This document shows positions 31,650-40,450 of a DNA stretch of 41,769 bases, piece after piece. Source of the DNA: Streptomyces sp. ISL-36. GTDB taxonomy: Bacteria; Actinomycetota; Actinomycetes; Streptomycetales; Streptomycetaceae. Both the position numbers and the translations under genes were made by a program. The DNA lies in contig NZ_JAGGOS010000037.1 in NCBI RefSeq assembly GCF_018614205.1, positions 1 through 41,769 on the forward strand, read 5' to 3'. Position 1 is the first letter of the stretch. Each line of letters starts with the position of its first letter. The notes under the pieces were generated by a model that was given only the letters and a program-made list of their open reading frames with translations, was not told the origin of the DNA and made no database searches.

Positions 31650-32339
31650 CTACGGCTGGACCGTCATCCGGATGTTCGCGATGCGGCCGGCGGTGTCGAA
31701 CTCCACCTCGGCGCCGCTGCCGTCGGGAAGCCGTGCGCTCACCAGATCGGCGTCCTCGTGCCAGCCGAGACCGTGGTGGTCGAAGTAGCCCGTGACGACA
31801 TGGCGGGGAGAGCGGCCGATGAGGCCCACCGCCGTCATCAGCGTGCGGGGAAGGGAGACCGGGTCGACCGTGGCACGGGGGACCTGCGGGTCCTGCGGCA
31901 GGAAGTAGACCCGGGTGTCCGGGCCGGCCACGACCCCGATGTACCCCGGGGCGCCGGTGACGCCCATGCCGGCGAACGCCAGCGTCTCCGCCGCCCGGTC
32001 GGGGTCCGCGAAGCCGGAGAGGTCCTGCACCTCCTCCTCGAACTCGCCGATGCCGTGCCGCTGCCCGTACGCGCGGACCTGTTCGGCGAGGGCGACGACC
32101 GGGGTGTCGCGCAGGCCCGGGTTGGCCCAGCCCCACATCCAGGAGCGCTCGGCCGTGTCGTACGTACCGAGAACGGCCACGCGGAGCGTCAGACCGCCCT
32201 GCCGGTACACGCACGAGGGAAGGTCGGCGCTCCACGGGCCGTCGGGGAGAAACCCCGTCAGCGTGTCGAGCTGAGCGGCGCCCCATGCGGCGTGCCGCTC
32301 GGCTTCCAGCAGGAACCTGTCACTGAATCCCGTCACCAT
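31650..32339 (-). CDS. DUF6882-like protein of unknown function (229 aa)
   Basis: ATG at 32339 is chosen as start; the longer frame upstream lacks conservation signs and crosses the divergent promoter region. The protein begins MVTGFSDRFLLEAERHAAWGAAQLD and contains a Trp-rich core (ERSWMWGWANPGLRDTPVVALAEQV) typical of the actinobacterial family I recognise as DUF6882. Later segments are EVQDLSGFADPDRAAETLAFAGMGV, GYIGVVAGPDTRVYFLPQD and GYFDHHGLGWHED. No signal peptide, membrane segment or catalytic motif is evident. Some DUF proteins beside RHS toxins act as immunity factors, but this one is divergent from the toxin and on the wrong side of it, so that is only a weak possibility. Confidence 0.65.
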   Translation of the reverse strand: MVTGFSDRFLLEAERHAAWGAAQLDTLTGFLPDGPWSADLPSCVYRQGGLTLRVAVLGTYDTAERSWMWGWANPGLRDTPVVALAEQVRAYGQRHGIGEFEEEVQDLSGFADPDRAAETLAFAGMGVTGAPGYIGVVAGPDTRVYFLPQDPQVPRATVDPVSLPRTLMTAVGLIGRSPRHVVTGYFDHHGLGWHEDADLVSARLPDGSGAEVEFDTAGRIANIRMTVQP

Positions 32340-32377
32340 GGCAGAACCATACGCGCTCGTCGTTCCTGTGCAGATGT

Positions 32378-32394
32378 GAAGGTTCCGGACCTTC
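32378..32394. promoter_or_regulatory. Short palindrome in the divergent RHS toxin control region
   Basis: GAAGGT and ACCTTC flank a 5-nt centre (TCCGG) in the 175-bp gap between the DUF6882-like and RHS genes. It could be an operator. Evidence is the symmetry only. Confidence 0.35.
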
Positions 32395-32514
32395 CTCAGG
32401 TCCTCTTGCCGCGCGCCGCGATGCCCCAGCACTATTGATTGTCCGTCAGCATCCCACCGAGCGTAGGACTGTTGGCGTTGTTGCTGGTTGCATGTGCACG
32501 GGGGAAGAGGTCGC

Positions 32515-35500
32515 GTGGCTGTCACGGTGCCCGACTGGGCGGACACACTTCTGGATCTGATCGGCGTGGCCTGGCCCAACGTCGACGAGGACGCGTACCG
32601 GGACATGGCCGATGCGCTGCGGGAGTTCGCCGAAGACCTGGAGGACGACGGGCAGCTCGCCAACAACCACTTCGAGCGGCTGCTCTCCTCCGGTCAGGGC
32701 GAGGCGCTCGACGCGCTCAACTCGCACTGGAACGCGGTCAAGAGCAAGCACATCAAGGACATCGCCGGTGCCGCCCGCACCATCGCCGGCGCCCTGAACC
32801 TCGCGGCCACCGCGATCGAGGGGATGAAGGCCGCCGCGCTCGTCCAACTCGGCTACCTGGCCGCCGAGGCGGGGATCGCGATCTCCCTCATCCCCGTCAC
32901 CGGCGGCCTGTCCGCACTGATCGGCGCGGGCGCGATGCGCGCGACCCAGGAGGTCATCAAGCGCCTGATCAAGGAGTGCGTGGAGGAGGCCGTCGGCTAC
33001 GTCGTCGCCGCGATGACCGAACCCGCCGTCGCCGCCCTCGAAGGCATGGCGGCCGATCTCGTCGTCCAGCTCGGAGCCGTCGCCATCGGCCTGCAGGACG
33101 GTGTCGACCTCGACCGGACCAAGGACGCGGGCAAGGACGGCTTCAAGGACGGCGTGCAGTCCGGCAAGGAGGCCATGCACCTGGCCTCGGCAGGCAGCGG
33201 GCCGGCCGGCGGCGGCAGCGGCCTGAAGAACCTGCACATCGAGCACGGCGAACACGACCACGCCTCGACCCAGCTCAACGGCGTCAGCGTCAACATCCAC
33301 GGCAAGACCGCCGGCAAACTCACCAAGGCCAAGACCGCCCACGGCCGCACCCGAGGCCGCGACTCCATCGCCGACGCCATCGACCCGGTCGCCGACAAGG
33401 CCCTCGAAGCCCTGGTGAAGGCCACCCGGAACATGGGCGACCACGTCGGCAAGACCCTCCCCAAGGTCGTCAAGCAGATATCCGTCGACCACAAGAACAC
33501 CGACGACGCCCTCCGCGACCGCTTCGCCCGCGAGCGTCGCGACGGCGGGGACGACCGCAAGCACTCCAAGAGCGACGGTCCGAACAGCCGCCGCCCCGGC
33601 GACGACACCCGTACGCGGCCGGACTCGGTGCGGGACACCAAGGACGATCCGCGACGCAACGGCGTCTCCCTGGACAAGACGGTCTGCAAGAACGACCCGG
33701 TCGACGTCGCCACCGGCAAGCTGCTGCTGCCCCAGACCGACCTCTCGCTGCCCGGCGTCCTCCCGCTCACCCTGCGCCGCACGCATGTGTCGACCTACCG
33801 CTACGGCCACTGGTTCGGCCGGAGCTGGGCCTCCACCCTCGACGAGCGCATCGAGGTCGACGCCGTCGGCGGAGGTGCCATCTGGGCCCGCGAGGACGGC
33901 TCCTTCCTCATCTACCCCCGTCTGCCGCGCCCCGACGGCGAGCAGGTCCTCCCGCTGGAGGGCGACCGGCTCCCACTGGTCCACGGCGGCGTGCACGGCG
34001 ACGAGACCTCCTACGAGGTCCGCGACCCGCACACGGGCCTGATCCGCACCTTCACCGGAAGCCCCTACCGGGCCTCCGCCGCGTCCTGGCTCACCGCGCT
34101 CGAGGACCGCAACGGCAACCGCGTCACCGTCTCCCGCCGCACCGACGGAGCGCCCACGGCGGTGTCGCACTCGGGCGGTTACGTCGTCCAGATCACCGCC
34201 GACACCTCCCGGGTCACCGGCCTCGCCGTGCGCGGCCCCGAGGGCCCCACCACCGTCCTCGGCTACGGCTACGACGAGACCGGCGACCTCACCCGCCTCT
34301 CCGGCCCCGAGGGCCCCACCGGCCCCGTCATGCGCTTCACCTACGACGGCGAAGGCCGCATCACCTCCTGGACCGACCGCAACGACTCCACCTTCCGCTA
34401 CGTGTACGACGCCGAAGGCCGTGTCGCCCGCACCGTCGGACCCGACGGCATCCTGTCCTCGGCCTTCGCCTACGACGTCCACCCCGAGACCGGGCACGGC
34501 GTCACCCGCTACACCGACTCCACCGGCGCCACCACCGTCCTGCACCTCAACGACCGCCTGCAGGTCGTCGCCGAGACCGACCCCCTCGGCCACACCACCC
34601 ACCTGACCTGGGACGCGTACGACCGGCCGCTCACCCGCACCGACCCGCTCGGCCACACCACCGAGCTGACCTGGGACGAGGCCGGCAACCTCACCGCCGT
34701 CCGGCTGCCCGACGGCTCCACCCCCACCTCCCGCTACGACGAGCGCAACCTGCCGGTGGAGGTGACCACCGCGGACGGCGGTGTGTGGCGGCAGACCTTC
34801 GACGAACTGGGCAACTGCACCAGTACGCAAGGGCCCGACGGAGTCGTGACCCGGTTCACCCACGACCGCACCGGCGCGGTCGCTTCCGCCACCGACGCCC
34901 TGGGCGCCACGATCCGGATCCGCTCCGACAGGGCAGGGCTGCCGCTGGAGGTCACCGGCTCCGAGGGCGGTGTCACCCACGTCGAACGCGACCACCGCGG
35001 CCGGCCCGTCCGGATCACCGACCCGCTCGGCGGCAGCGAGCAGTTCGACTGGGACGCCGACGACCGGCTGCTGAGCCGCACCACCGCCGACGGCGGCCGC
35101 GAGTCCTGGACCTGGGACGCGGAGGGCAACTGCCTCACCTACACCGACGCGGTCGGCGGCAACTGGGCGACCGAGTACGGCCACTTCGACAAGGCGCTCG
35201 CGCGGATCTCCCCGGACGGAGCCCGCCACGAGCTGCGCTACGACACCGAACTGCGGCTGGTGCAGGTGACCAACCCGCTCGGCCGCAGCTGGGAGTACAC
35301 CTACGACGCGGCCGGCCGTCTCGTCACCGAGACCGACTTCGACGGCCGGGCCACCCACTACACCCACGACGCGGCCAACCGCCTGATCGCACGGACCGGT
35401 CCGCTCGGCCGGACCGTCACGTACACCTGGGACGCGATGGACCGGATGGTGTCCCGTGACGCGGACGGGGCGGTCACCCACTACGCCTACGACCCCACCG

Positions 35501-37302
35501 GCGCGCTGGTCGAGGCCCGGACCGCGACCTCCACCCTCACCATGGAGCGCGACGCGCACGGCCGCCTCCTCGCCGAGACCGTCGACGGCCGCACGCTGCG
35601 CCACACCTACGACCTGGCCGGCCGGCGCACCTCGCGCACCACGCCCACCGGCGCGGTCAGCCGCTTCGCGTACAACCGGGCGGGCGACCGGGTGTCCCTG
35701 ACCACCGACGGTCATGGCCTCGCCTTCAGCCACGATCTGCTCGGCCGGGAACTGACCCGCACCTGGGGCGCCCCGGGTCCGTCCGCCGTGACCCTCGCCA
35801 CGGCATGGGACAGCGTCGGCAGACCCGTCACCCAGTCCCTGACCGTGCCCGGCGCCGAGGCGCCGCAGCACGTCCGCGACTACGTCTACCGCGCGGACGG
35901 CTGCCCCGTCTCCGTCGGCGAGCGGACGGCGGGCGGCGGACGCCGGGACAAGCGGGTCTCGCTGGACCCGCTGGGCAGGCCGCTGACCGTCACCGCGCCC
36001 GGCTGGGCCGAGAGTTACGCGTACGACGGCGCCGGCAACCAGACGGCGGCCGACTGGCCGACGGCGGCGGGGCACACCGACGCGCGCGGCCCGCGCGTCT
36101 ACGAGGGCGGACGCCTCGTCTCCGCCGGCGCCGTCCACTACGAGTACGACGCCGCCGGCCGCGTCGTCGTACGCCGCCGCACCCGCCTCTCGCGCAAGCC
36201 CGACCTCTGGCGGTACACCTACGACGCCGAGGAGCGCCTGGTGTCGTGCACCACGCCCGACGGCACCCTGTGGACGTACGCGTACGACCCGCTGGGCCGG
36301 CGCAGCGCCAAGCACCGCATGGCCGCCGACGGGCGGACCGTCGTCGAGACGGTCCGCTTCACCTGGGACGGGTCGCTGCTCGTCGAGCAGTGCGACGAGA
36401 CCGCCGGAACGATTCTCACCTGGGAGTACGAAGGACACCGCCCGCTCACCCAGTACGAACGCAAGATGCTGGACGCCGACGAGGTCGACGCCCGCTTCTT
36501 CGCCATCGTCACCGACCTCGTCGGCACCCCCACCGAACTGGTCTCACCCGCCGGCGAGACCGCCTGGCGCTCCCGTTCCACCTGCTGGGGAACCACGGCC
36601 TGGAACAGCTCGGCCACCGCCTACACCCCCTTGCGCTTCCCCGGCCAGTACGCCGACCCCGAAACCGGCCTGCACTACAACTACTTCCGCCACTACGACC
36701 CCGACACGGCCCGCTACACCAGCCCCGACCCGCTCGGTCTCGCCCCGGCACCCAACCCCTCGACGTACGTCCTCAACCCATGGGTGTGGACCGACCCCCT
36801 CGGTCTCGCTCCCAAGCGGTGCAAGATGGACGCCTACGACTGGGAGGGCAGCATCCGCTACGGCCGCCTGGACCACCTGGGCCGTCCCACGGGCGTCCAC
36901 GCCTGTCTGCGCCCCGAGATCCTCGAAGCGGAGAAGGGCACGGAGGCCGGCTCGCTCAAGCCCTCGGGCTGGCGCGGCGACGGCAGGGCCTTCAACGAGG
37001 CCCGCGGGCATCTGCTCGCCAACCTGCTGGGCGGCGCGGGCACCGGGAAGTTCGCCTGGCACAACCTGGTCACCGAGACCCAGACGCCGACCAACTCCCC
37101 GGACCAGCGGGACCAGGTGGAGAAGGTGATCTACAACCAGGTGATGAAGCACCAGGAAGTCGTGCAGTACCACATCAAGCCGGTCTACGCGGGCACCAAC
37201 CCGATCCCCATCAAGCTGGAGTTCACGGCCTTCGGGAACAAGGGCTTCACCTTCACCCACACCCTGGAGAACCCGGCCGGTTACGTCAGAACCGGCGTGT
37301 AG
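32515..37302 (+). CDS. RHS-repeat polymorphic toxin with predicted non-specific nuclease tip
   Basis: This is a 1595-residue toxin. GTG at 32515 follows GGGGGAAGAGG. Residues 1-150 are helical and WXG100-like (PNVDEDAYRDMADALREFA, HWNAVKSKHIKDIAGAARTIAGAL), typical of cargo of type VII-like secretion; no Sec signal is seen. After a long linker, the DUF6531-type entry (NDPVDVATGKLLLPQTDLSLPG) is near 393-425. More than twenty YDxxGRL-type RHS repeats follow to about 1400, forming the protective shell. The shell ends in DPETGLHYNYFRHYDPDTAR and DPLGLAPK at about 1436. The last 159 residues are the variable toxin tip: NEARGHLLANLLGG with candidate catalytic His1499, followed by HNLVTETQTPTNSPDQRDQVEK, the layout of DNA/RNA non-specific (EndA/Endonuclea_NS_2-like) nucleases. 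The candidate immunity gene follows 31 bp downstream. Confidence 0.88.
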   Translation: MAVTVPDWADTLLDLIGVAWPNVDEDAYRDMADALREFAEDLEDDGQLANNHFERLLSSGQGEALDALNSHWNAVKSKHIKDIAGAARTIAGALNLAATAIEGMKAAALVQLGYLAAEAGIAISLIPVTGGLSALIGAGAMRATQEVIKRLIKECVEEAVGYVVAAMTEPAVAALEGMAADLVVQLGAVAIGLQDGVDLDRTKDAGKDGFKDGVQSGKEAMHLASAGSGPAGGGSGLKNLHIEHGEHDHASTQLNGVSVNIHGKTAGKLTKAKTAHGRTRGRDSIADAIDPVADKALEALVKATRNMGDHVGKTLPKVVKQISVDHKNTDDALRDRFARERRDGGDDRKHSKSDGPNSRRPGDDTRTRPDSVRDTKDDPRRNGVSLDKTVCKNDPVDVATGKLLLPQTDLSLPGVLPLTLRRTHVSTYRYGHWFGRSWASTLDERIEVDAVGGGAIWAREDGSFLIYPRLPRPDGEQVLPLEGDRLPLVHGGVHGDETSYEVRDPHTGLIRTFTGSPYRASAASWLTALEDRNGNRVTVSRRTDGAPTAVSHSGGYVVQITADTSRVTGLAVRGPEGPTTVLGYGYDETGDLTRLSGPEGPTGPVMRFTYDGEGRITSWTDRNDSTFRYVYDAEGRVARTVGPDGILSSAFAYDVHPETGHGVTRYTDSTGATTVLHLNDRLQVVAETDPLGHTTHLTWDAYDRPLTRTDPLGHTTELTWDEAGNLTAVRLPDGSTPTSRYDERNLPVEVTTADGGVWRQTFDELGNCTSTQGPDGVVTRFTHDRTGAVASATDALGATIRIRSDRAGLPLEVTGSEGGVTHVERDHRGRPVRITDPLGGSEQFDWDADDRLLSRTTADGGRESWTWDAEGNCLTYTDAVGGNWATEYGHFDKALARISPDGARHELRYDTELRLVQVTNPLGRSWEYTYDAAGRLVTETDFDGRATHYTHDAANRLIARTGPLGRTVTYTWDAMDRMVSRDADGAVTHYAYDPTGALVEARTATSTLTMERDAHGRLLAETVDGRTLRHTYDLAGRRTSRTTPTGAVSRFAYNRAGDRVSLTTDGHGLAFSHDLLGRELTRTWGAPGPSAVTLATAWDSVGRPVTQSLTVPGAEAPQHVRDYVYRADGCPVSVGERTAGGGRRDKRVSLDPLGRPLTVTAPGWAESYAYDGAGNQTAADWPTAAGHTDARGPRVYEGGRLVSAGAVHYEYDAAGRVVVRRRTRLSRKPDLWRYTYDAEERLVSCTTPDGTLWTYAYDPLGRRSAKHRMAADGRTVVETVRFTWDGSLLVEQCDETAGTILTWEYEGHRPLTQYERKMLDADEVDARFFAIVTDLVGTPTELVSPAGETAWRSRSTCWGTTAWNSSATAYTPLRFPGQYADPETGLHYNYFRHYDPDTARYTSPDPLGLAPAPNPSTYVLNPWVWTDPLGLAPKRCKMDAYDWEGSIRYGRLDHLGRPTGVHACLRPEILEAEKGTEAGSLKPSGWRGDGRAFNEARGHLLANLLGGAGTGKFAWHNLVTETQTPTNSPDQRDQVEKVIYNQVMKHQEVVQYHIKPVYAGTNPIPIKLEFTAFGNKGFTFTHTLENPAGYVRTGV

Positions 37303-37333
37303 CATCCGCGTCGAACCACAGGAAGGACCCCGC

Positions 37334-38410
37334 ATGACCCGCACCACGCCCGAACGTCCGGTCGACATCGAGGCCTTGTTCCCGGCTCTCGCCGCCTACC
37401 GGCGCACGAGCACCCGGCTCCATCCCCGCATGGGATCCCCCAAGGCGGAGGAGAGTTCGGTGGCGGGTCCCTTCCTCTGGCCGGCCGACGAACCGTGGCC
37501 GATGTGCACCGCCGTCCACCCCAAGGGCACCGGGCATCTCCTCTCCGACGTCCGGCTCGAACGGCGCATCCTCGCGGAGGGACGGGGACGGGAGTTCTCT
37601 GAGGAGGAGCGCCGGATCCTCGACGGCATCCGGCCGGGTCTCCACGCTCCCGAGCTGCGGGACGAGGACCCCATCCCCATGCTGGCCGTCGCCCAGCTCT
37701 ACGCCCGCGACATCCCGGATCTCGTCGGCCCGCCGGGGTACGACCTGCTTCAGGTCTTCTGGTGTCCGTTCGAGGTCCACGGACCGGAGCGCACCATCGA
37801 CGTCGTCCTGAAGTGGCGCCGCGCGGACGAGGTCGGACCGATCCTGGCGGAGCAGCCCGAGCCGAAGGTGGTGGGCCGGGAGGAGTGCGTGCCCAACGTC
37901 TGCGTGCTCCACCCCGAACAGGTCGTGGAGCACGAGTACGAGGGCCTGCTGAGCGAGGAGCTCCAGGAAGCCCTCGCGGCCTGGGAGGAGAGCCTGCTGG
38001 AGGACGACGAGGACGCGTACGACTCCTCCGAGCCGCCGAGCTACGACACCTACGAGGAGTACCAGGCCGCCATGGCCGCGGCGCAGGCCGAGGAGGAGTA
38101 CGAGGTCGACTACCGGGGCGACCTCTCGATCCCGCCGGGGTGGAAGGTGGGCGGCTTCGCCTCCTGGCACCTGACCGACCCGGCACCGGTCGACTGCCCC
38201 GCCTGCGGCACGCCGATGCCGCCCCTGCTCACCGTCGCGCACGGGGAATGGGACGGCGGATCGGAGAGCTGGATCCCTCTTGAGGACCGCGAGCCGACCA
38301 CACCCCCGATGACCGGCCGGCAGACCGGCGTCTACCTCGGCCGCGGCCTGATGCGCATCCACACCTGCCCGGCCGACCCGCTCCACCCGCACCGGCTCAG
38401 CTTCCAGTAG
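37334..38410 (+). CDS. DUF1963/YwqG-like candidate immunity protein
   Basis: This 358-residue protein starts at ATG 37334 behind CAGGAAGGAC. It resembles YwqG/DUF1963 proteins: [52 protein letters not shown], and GGFASW near 275, followed by a [15 protein letters not shown] zinc-knuckle-like pair. It has an acidic, Tyr-rich insert ([21 protein letters not shown]) and no signal peptide, so it acts in the cytoplasm. DUF1963-type domains are known as immunity proteins in polymorphic toxin systems, and the position directly after the toxin tip is the standard arrangement. Whether it blocks this nuclease cannot be shown from sequence. It could also be an unlinked housekeeping-type YwqG protein. 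Confidence 0.72.
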   Translation: MTRTTPERPVDIEALFPALAAYRRTSTRLHPRMGSPKAEESSVAGPFLWPADEPWPMCTAVHPKGTGHLLSDVRLERRILAEGRGREFSEEERRILDGIRPGLHAPELRDEDPIPMLAVAQLYARDIPDLVGPPGYDLLQVFWCPFEVHGPERTIDVVLKWRRADEVGPILAEQPEPKVVGREECVPNVCVLHPEQVVEHEYEGLLSEELQEALAAWEESLLEDDEDAYDSSEPPSYDTYEEYQAAMAAAQAEEEYEVDYRGDLSIPPGWKVGGFASWHLTDPAPVDCPACGTPMPPLLTVAHGEWDGGSESWIPLEDREPTTPPMTGRQTGVYLGRGLMRIHTCPADPLHPHRLSFQ

Positions 38411-38494
38411 CCCCTCCTGGCCGGGGACCGAGGGTCTCCGGCCAGGGCCCGCACCGGAAATTGGTTCGCGCCACGGCGCCAAAAGTCGATTTCC

Positions 38495-38523
38495 GTGCAT
38501 GGTTGCCCACACCGTGCTACAGT
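38495..38523 (+). promoter_or_regulatory. Weak candidate promoter for the cold-shock gene
   Basis: GTGCAT (38495-38500) and TACAGT (38518-38523) are 17 nt apart. The -10 is good and the -35 poor. If used, transcription starts near 38530 and the leader is about 168 nt, close to the length of the E. coli cspA leader. Confidence 0.3.
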
Positions 38524-38559
38524 CGAGATCAGTTGCAGTTGTGGTTCCCAATAAACTTC

Positions 38560-38606
38560 AAGTGCCTTCGACGGATTCGACATCGTCAGGCACTTTTGTT
38601 GTTTTC
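38560..38606 (+). promoter_or_regulatory. Terminator-like hairpin in the cold-shock gene leader
   Basis: AAGTGCCT (38560-38567) pairs with AGGCACTT (38588-38595), with an inner GACG/CGTC pair. The stem is followed by TTGTTGTTTTC (38596-38606), a U-rich tract unusual for this genome. It sits in the 5' leader, about 100 nt before the ATG, so it may act as an attenuator or temperature-sensing leader for the cold-shock gene. Confidence 0.6.
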
Positions 38607-38697
38607 AGTACGGTATTTCCGGACAGGGCAATCATCGCGGCGACGCCGGGATTCACACAGTGTGCATCCCGGGGCACTGCCCCGAAGGAGATATGAC

Positions 38698-38901
38698 ATG
38701 GCTACTGGCACCGTGAAGTGGTTCAACGCGGAAAAGGGCTTCGGCTTCATCGAGCAGGAGGGTGGCGGCCCGGACGTGTTCGCCCACTACTCCAACATCG
38801 CCACCTCCGGCTTCCGTGAGCTCCAGGAAGGCCAGAAGGTGAACTTCGACGTCACGCAGGGCCAGAAGGGCCCGCAGGCGGAGAACATCGTTCCCGCCTG
38901 A
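38698..38901 (+). CDS. Cold-shock protein (CspA/SC7.0-like, 67 aa)
   Basis: This small OB-fold nucleic-acid chaperone melts RNA structure in the cold. ATG at 38698 follows GAAGGAG by 6 nt. The product has the RNP1 motif KGFGFIEQE and RNP2-type VFAHYSNI, the start [18 protein letters not shown], and the end [13 protein letters not shown]; the length of 67 residues is standard for Streptomyces CspA-like proteins. It lies 38 bp after the end of a long, AT-rich leader with a terminator-like hairpin. A DEAD-box helicase gene follows 88 bp downstream, a pairing seen in cold-response loci. Exact naming among the several Streptomyces paralogues is not possible. Confidence 0.95.
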   Translation: MATGTVKWFNAEKGFGFIEQEGGGPDVFAHYSNIATSGFRELQEGQKVNFDVTQGQKGPQAENIVPA

Positions 38902-38923
38902 CGCCGACGCGTCTGACGCAGCT

Positions 38924-38951
38924 GGGGTCCTCACCGTCAGGTGAGGGCCCC
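38924..38951. terminator. Hairpin between the cold-shock gene and the helicase gene
   Basis: Arms 38924-38935 and 38940-38951 pair with one mismatch around a GTCA loop, followed by GGCTCGTTGTATTT. It could terminate the cold-shock transcript or reduce read-through into the helicase gene 38 bp downstream. Confidence 0.65.
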
Positions 38952-38989
38952 GGCTCGTTGTATTTCCATGGGTTTTTCGGAAGGTCTCC

Positions 38990-40426
38990 ATGAACAGTTC
39001 CGCCCGTACGAACAGCACCCGGCGCGTGCCCGCGCCGAAGGACGATTTCGCGACGCCGGTCAGCCACACCCCGGCCCTGCCCCCGGCCGCGAGCTTCGCC
39101 GAGCTGAACCTGCCGTCCGAGGTACTGGAGCTGCTCACGCGACTCGGCGTCGACGAGCCCTTCCCGATCCAGGCGGCCACCCTGCCGAACGCTCTCGCGG
39201 GACGCGACGTCCTGGGACGGGGGCGGACCGGATCGGGCAAGACGCTCGCCTTCGGACTCCCGCTGCTGGTACGCACCGCCGGGCGGCGTGCGGAGGCCCG
39301 CAAGCCGCTGGCCCTGGTCCTCGTCCCCACCCGCGAACTGGCCCAGCAGGTCACCGACGCGCTCACGCCCTACGCGCGGGCGCTGAAGCTGCGCGTGGCC
39401 ACCGTGGTCGGCGGCATGTCGATCGGGAGGCAGGCCACCGCGCTGCGCGACGGGGCCGAGGTCCTGATCGCGACACCCGGCCGCCTCATGGATCTCGTGG
39501 AGCGCAAGGACTGCCGCCTGGAACGGGTGGCCGTCACGGTCCTCGACGAGGCCGACCAGATGGCCGACATGGGCTTCATGCCCCAGGTCACCGCGCTGCT
39601 CGACCAGGTGCACCACGAGGGCCAGCGCCTGCTGTTCTCCGCCACCCTCGACCGAAACGTCGACCTCCTGGTCGAGCGTTACCTCCACGACCCGGCGGTC
39701 CACTCCGTCGACCCCTCGGCCGCCACCGTCTCCACGATGGAACACCACGTGCTGCAGGTGCACGGCGCCGACAAGTTCGCCACCGCCACCGAGATCGCCG
39801 CCCGCGACGGCCGCGTGATCATGTTCCTGGACACCAAGCACGCCGTCGACCGCTTCACCAAGCACCTGCTGGGCAGCGGCGTACGAGCGGCGGCCCTGCA
39901 CGGCGGCAAGTCCCAGCCGCTGCGCACCCGCACCCTGGACCGCTTCAGGACCGGGGAGGTCACCGTCCTGGTGGCCACCAACGTCGCGGCCCGCGGCATC
40001 CACGTCGACGAACTCGACCTCGTCGTCAACGTCGACCCGCCCGCCGACCACAAGGACTACCTGCACCGCGGTGGCCGCACCGCACGCGCCGGCGAGTCGG
40101 GCAGCGTCGTCACCCTGGTCCTGCCCGATCAGCGCCGGGACGTCGTCCGGCTCATGGCGGACGCGGGGATCCACGCGAGGGTCACCCAGGTCCGCTCGGG
40201 CGAGGCCGAGCTGAGCCGTCTCACCGGCGCCAGGACCCCCTCCGGCGTTCCCGTCGACGGCAGCGCGCCCACGACCGAACGCCCCCCGCGCGGCGGCGCG
40301 CCCTTCCGCGGCATCGGCACCGTCCCGGGGCGGCCCGGACGTGCCAAGAACGAGTCCCGCCGGTCCGCCGAGGCCCGCAGGACGGCCGAGGCCCGCCAGG
40401 CCGCCCGGATCCGCCGGGGCGCGTGA
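38990..40426 (+). CDS. DEAD-box ATP-dependent RNA helicase
   Basis: This 478-residue RNA unwinding enzyme is likely active in ribosome assembly or cold-induced RNA remodelling. ATG at 38990 follows GGAAGG. The helicase motifs are in the usual order: SFAELNLPSEVLELL (Q-motif region), Walker A GRTGSGKT, PTRELAQQV, the TPGRLMDL motif, the Walker B DEAD box VLDEADQMADMGF, SATL, then the second lobe with VIMFLDTKHAVDRF, ATNVAARGIHVDELDLVVNVD, and HRGGRTARAG. The last 60 residues are Arg/Ala-rich and positively charged, likely RNA-binding. Its position after the cold-shock gene suggests joint expression in the cold, though a hairpin lies between. It is similar in length to other Streptomyces DEAD-box proteins. 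Confidence 0.93.
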   Translation: MNSSARTNSTRRVPAPKDDFATPVSHTPALPPAASFAELNLPSEVLELLTRLGVDEPFPIQAATLPNALAGRDVLGRGRTGSGKTLAFGLPLLVRTAGRRAEARKPLALVLVPTRELAQQVTDALTPYARALKLRVATVVGGMSIGRQATALRDGAEVLIATPGRLMDLVERKDCRLERVAVTVLDEADQMADMGFMPQVTALLDQVHHEGQRLLFSATLDRNVDLLVERYLHDPAVHSVDPSAATVSTMEHHVLQVHGADKFATATEIAARDGRVIMFLDTKHAVDRFTKHLLGSGVRAAALHGGKSQPLRTRTLDRFRTGEVTVLVATNVAARGIHVDELDLVVNVDPPADHKDYLHRGGRTARAGESGSVVTLVLPDQRRDVVRLMADAGIHARVTQVRSGEAELSRLTGARTPSGVPVDGSAPTTERPPRGGAPFRGIGTVPGRPGRAKNESRRSAEARRTAEARQAARIRRGA

Positions 40427-40450
40427 GCGCGTACGCCTCCCGGAGCGGAA

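Noticed and set aside
32446..36438. A 1330-residue antisense frame opposite the RHS toxin gene
   Set aside because: Repeats are reflections of the RHS repeats; no start signal or known domain.
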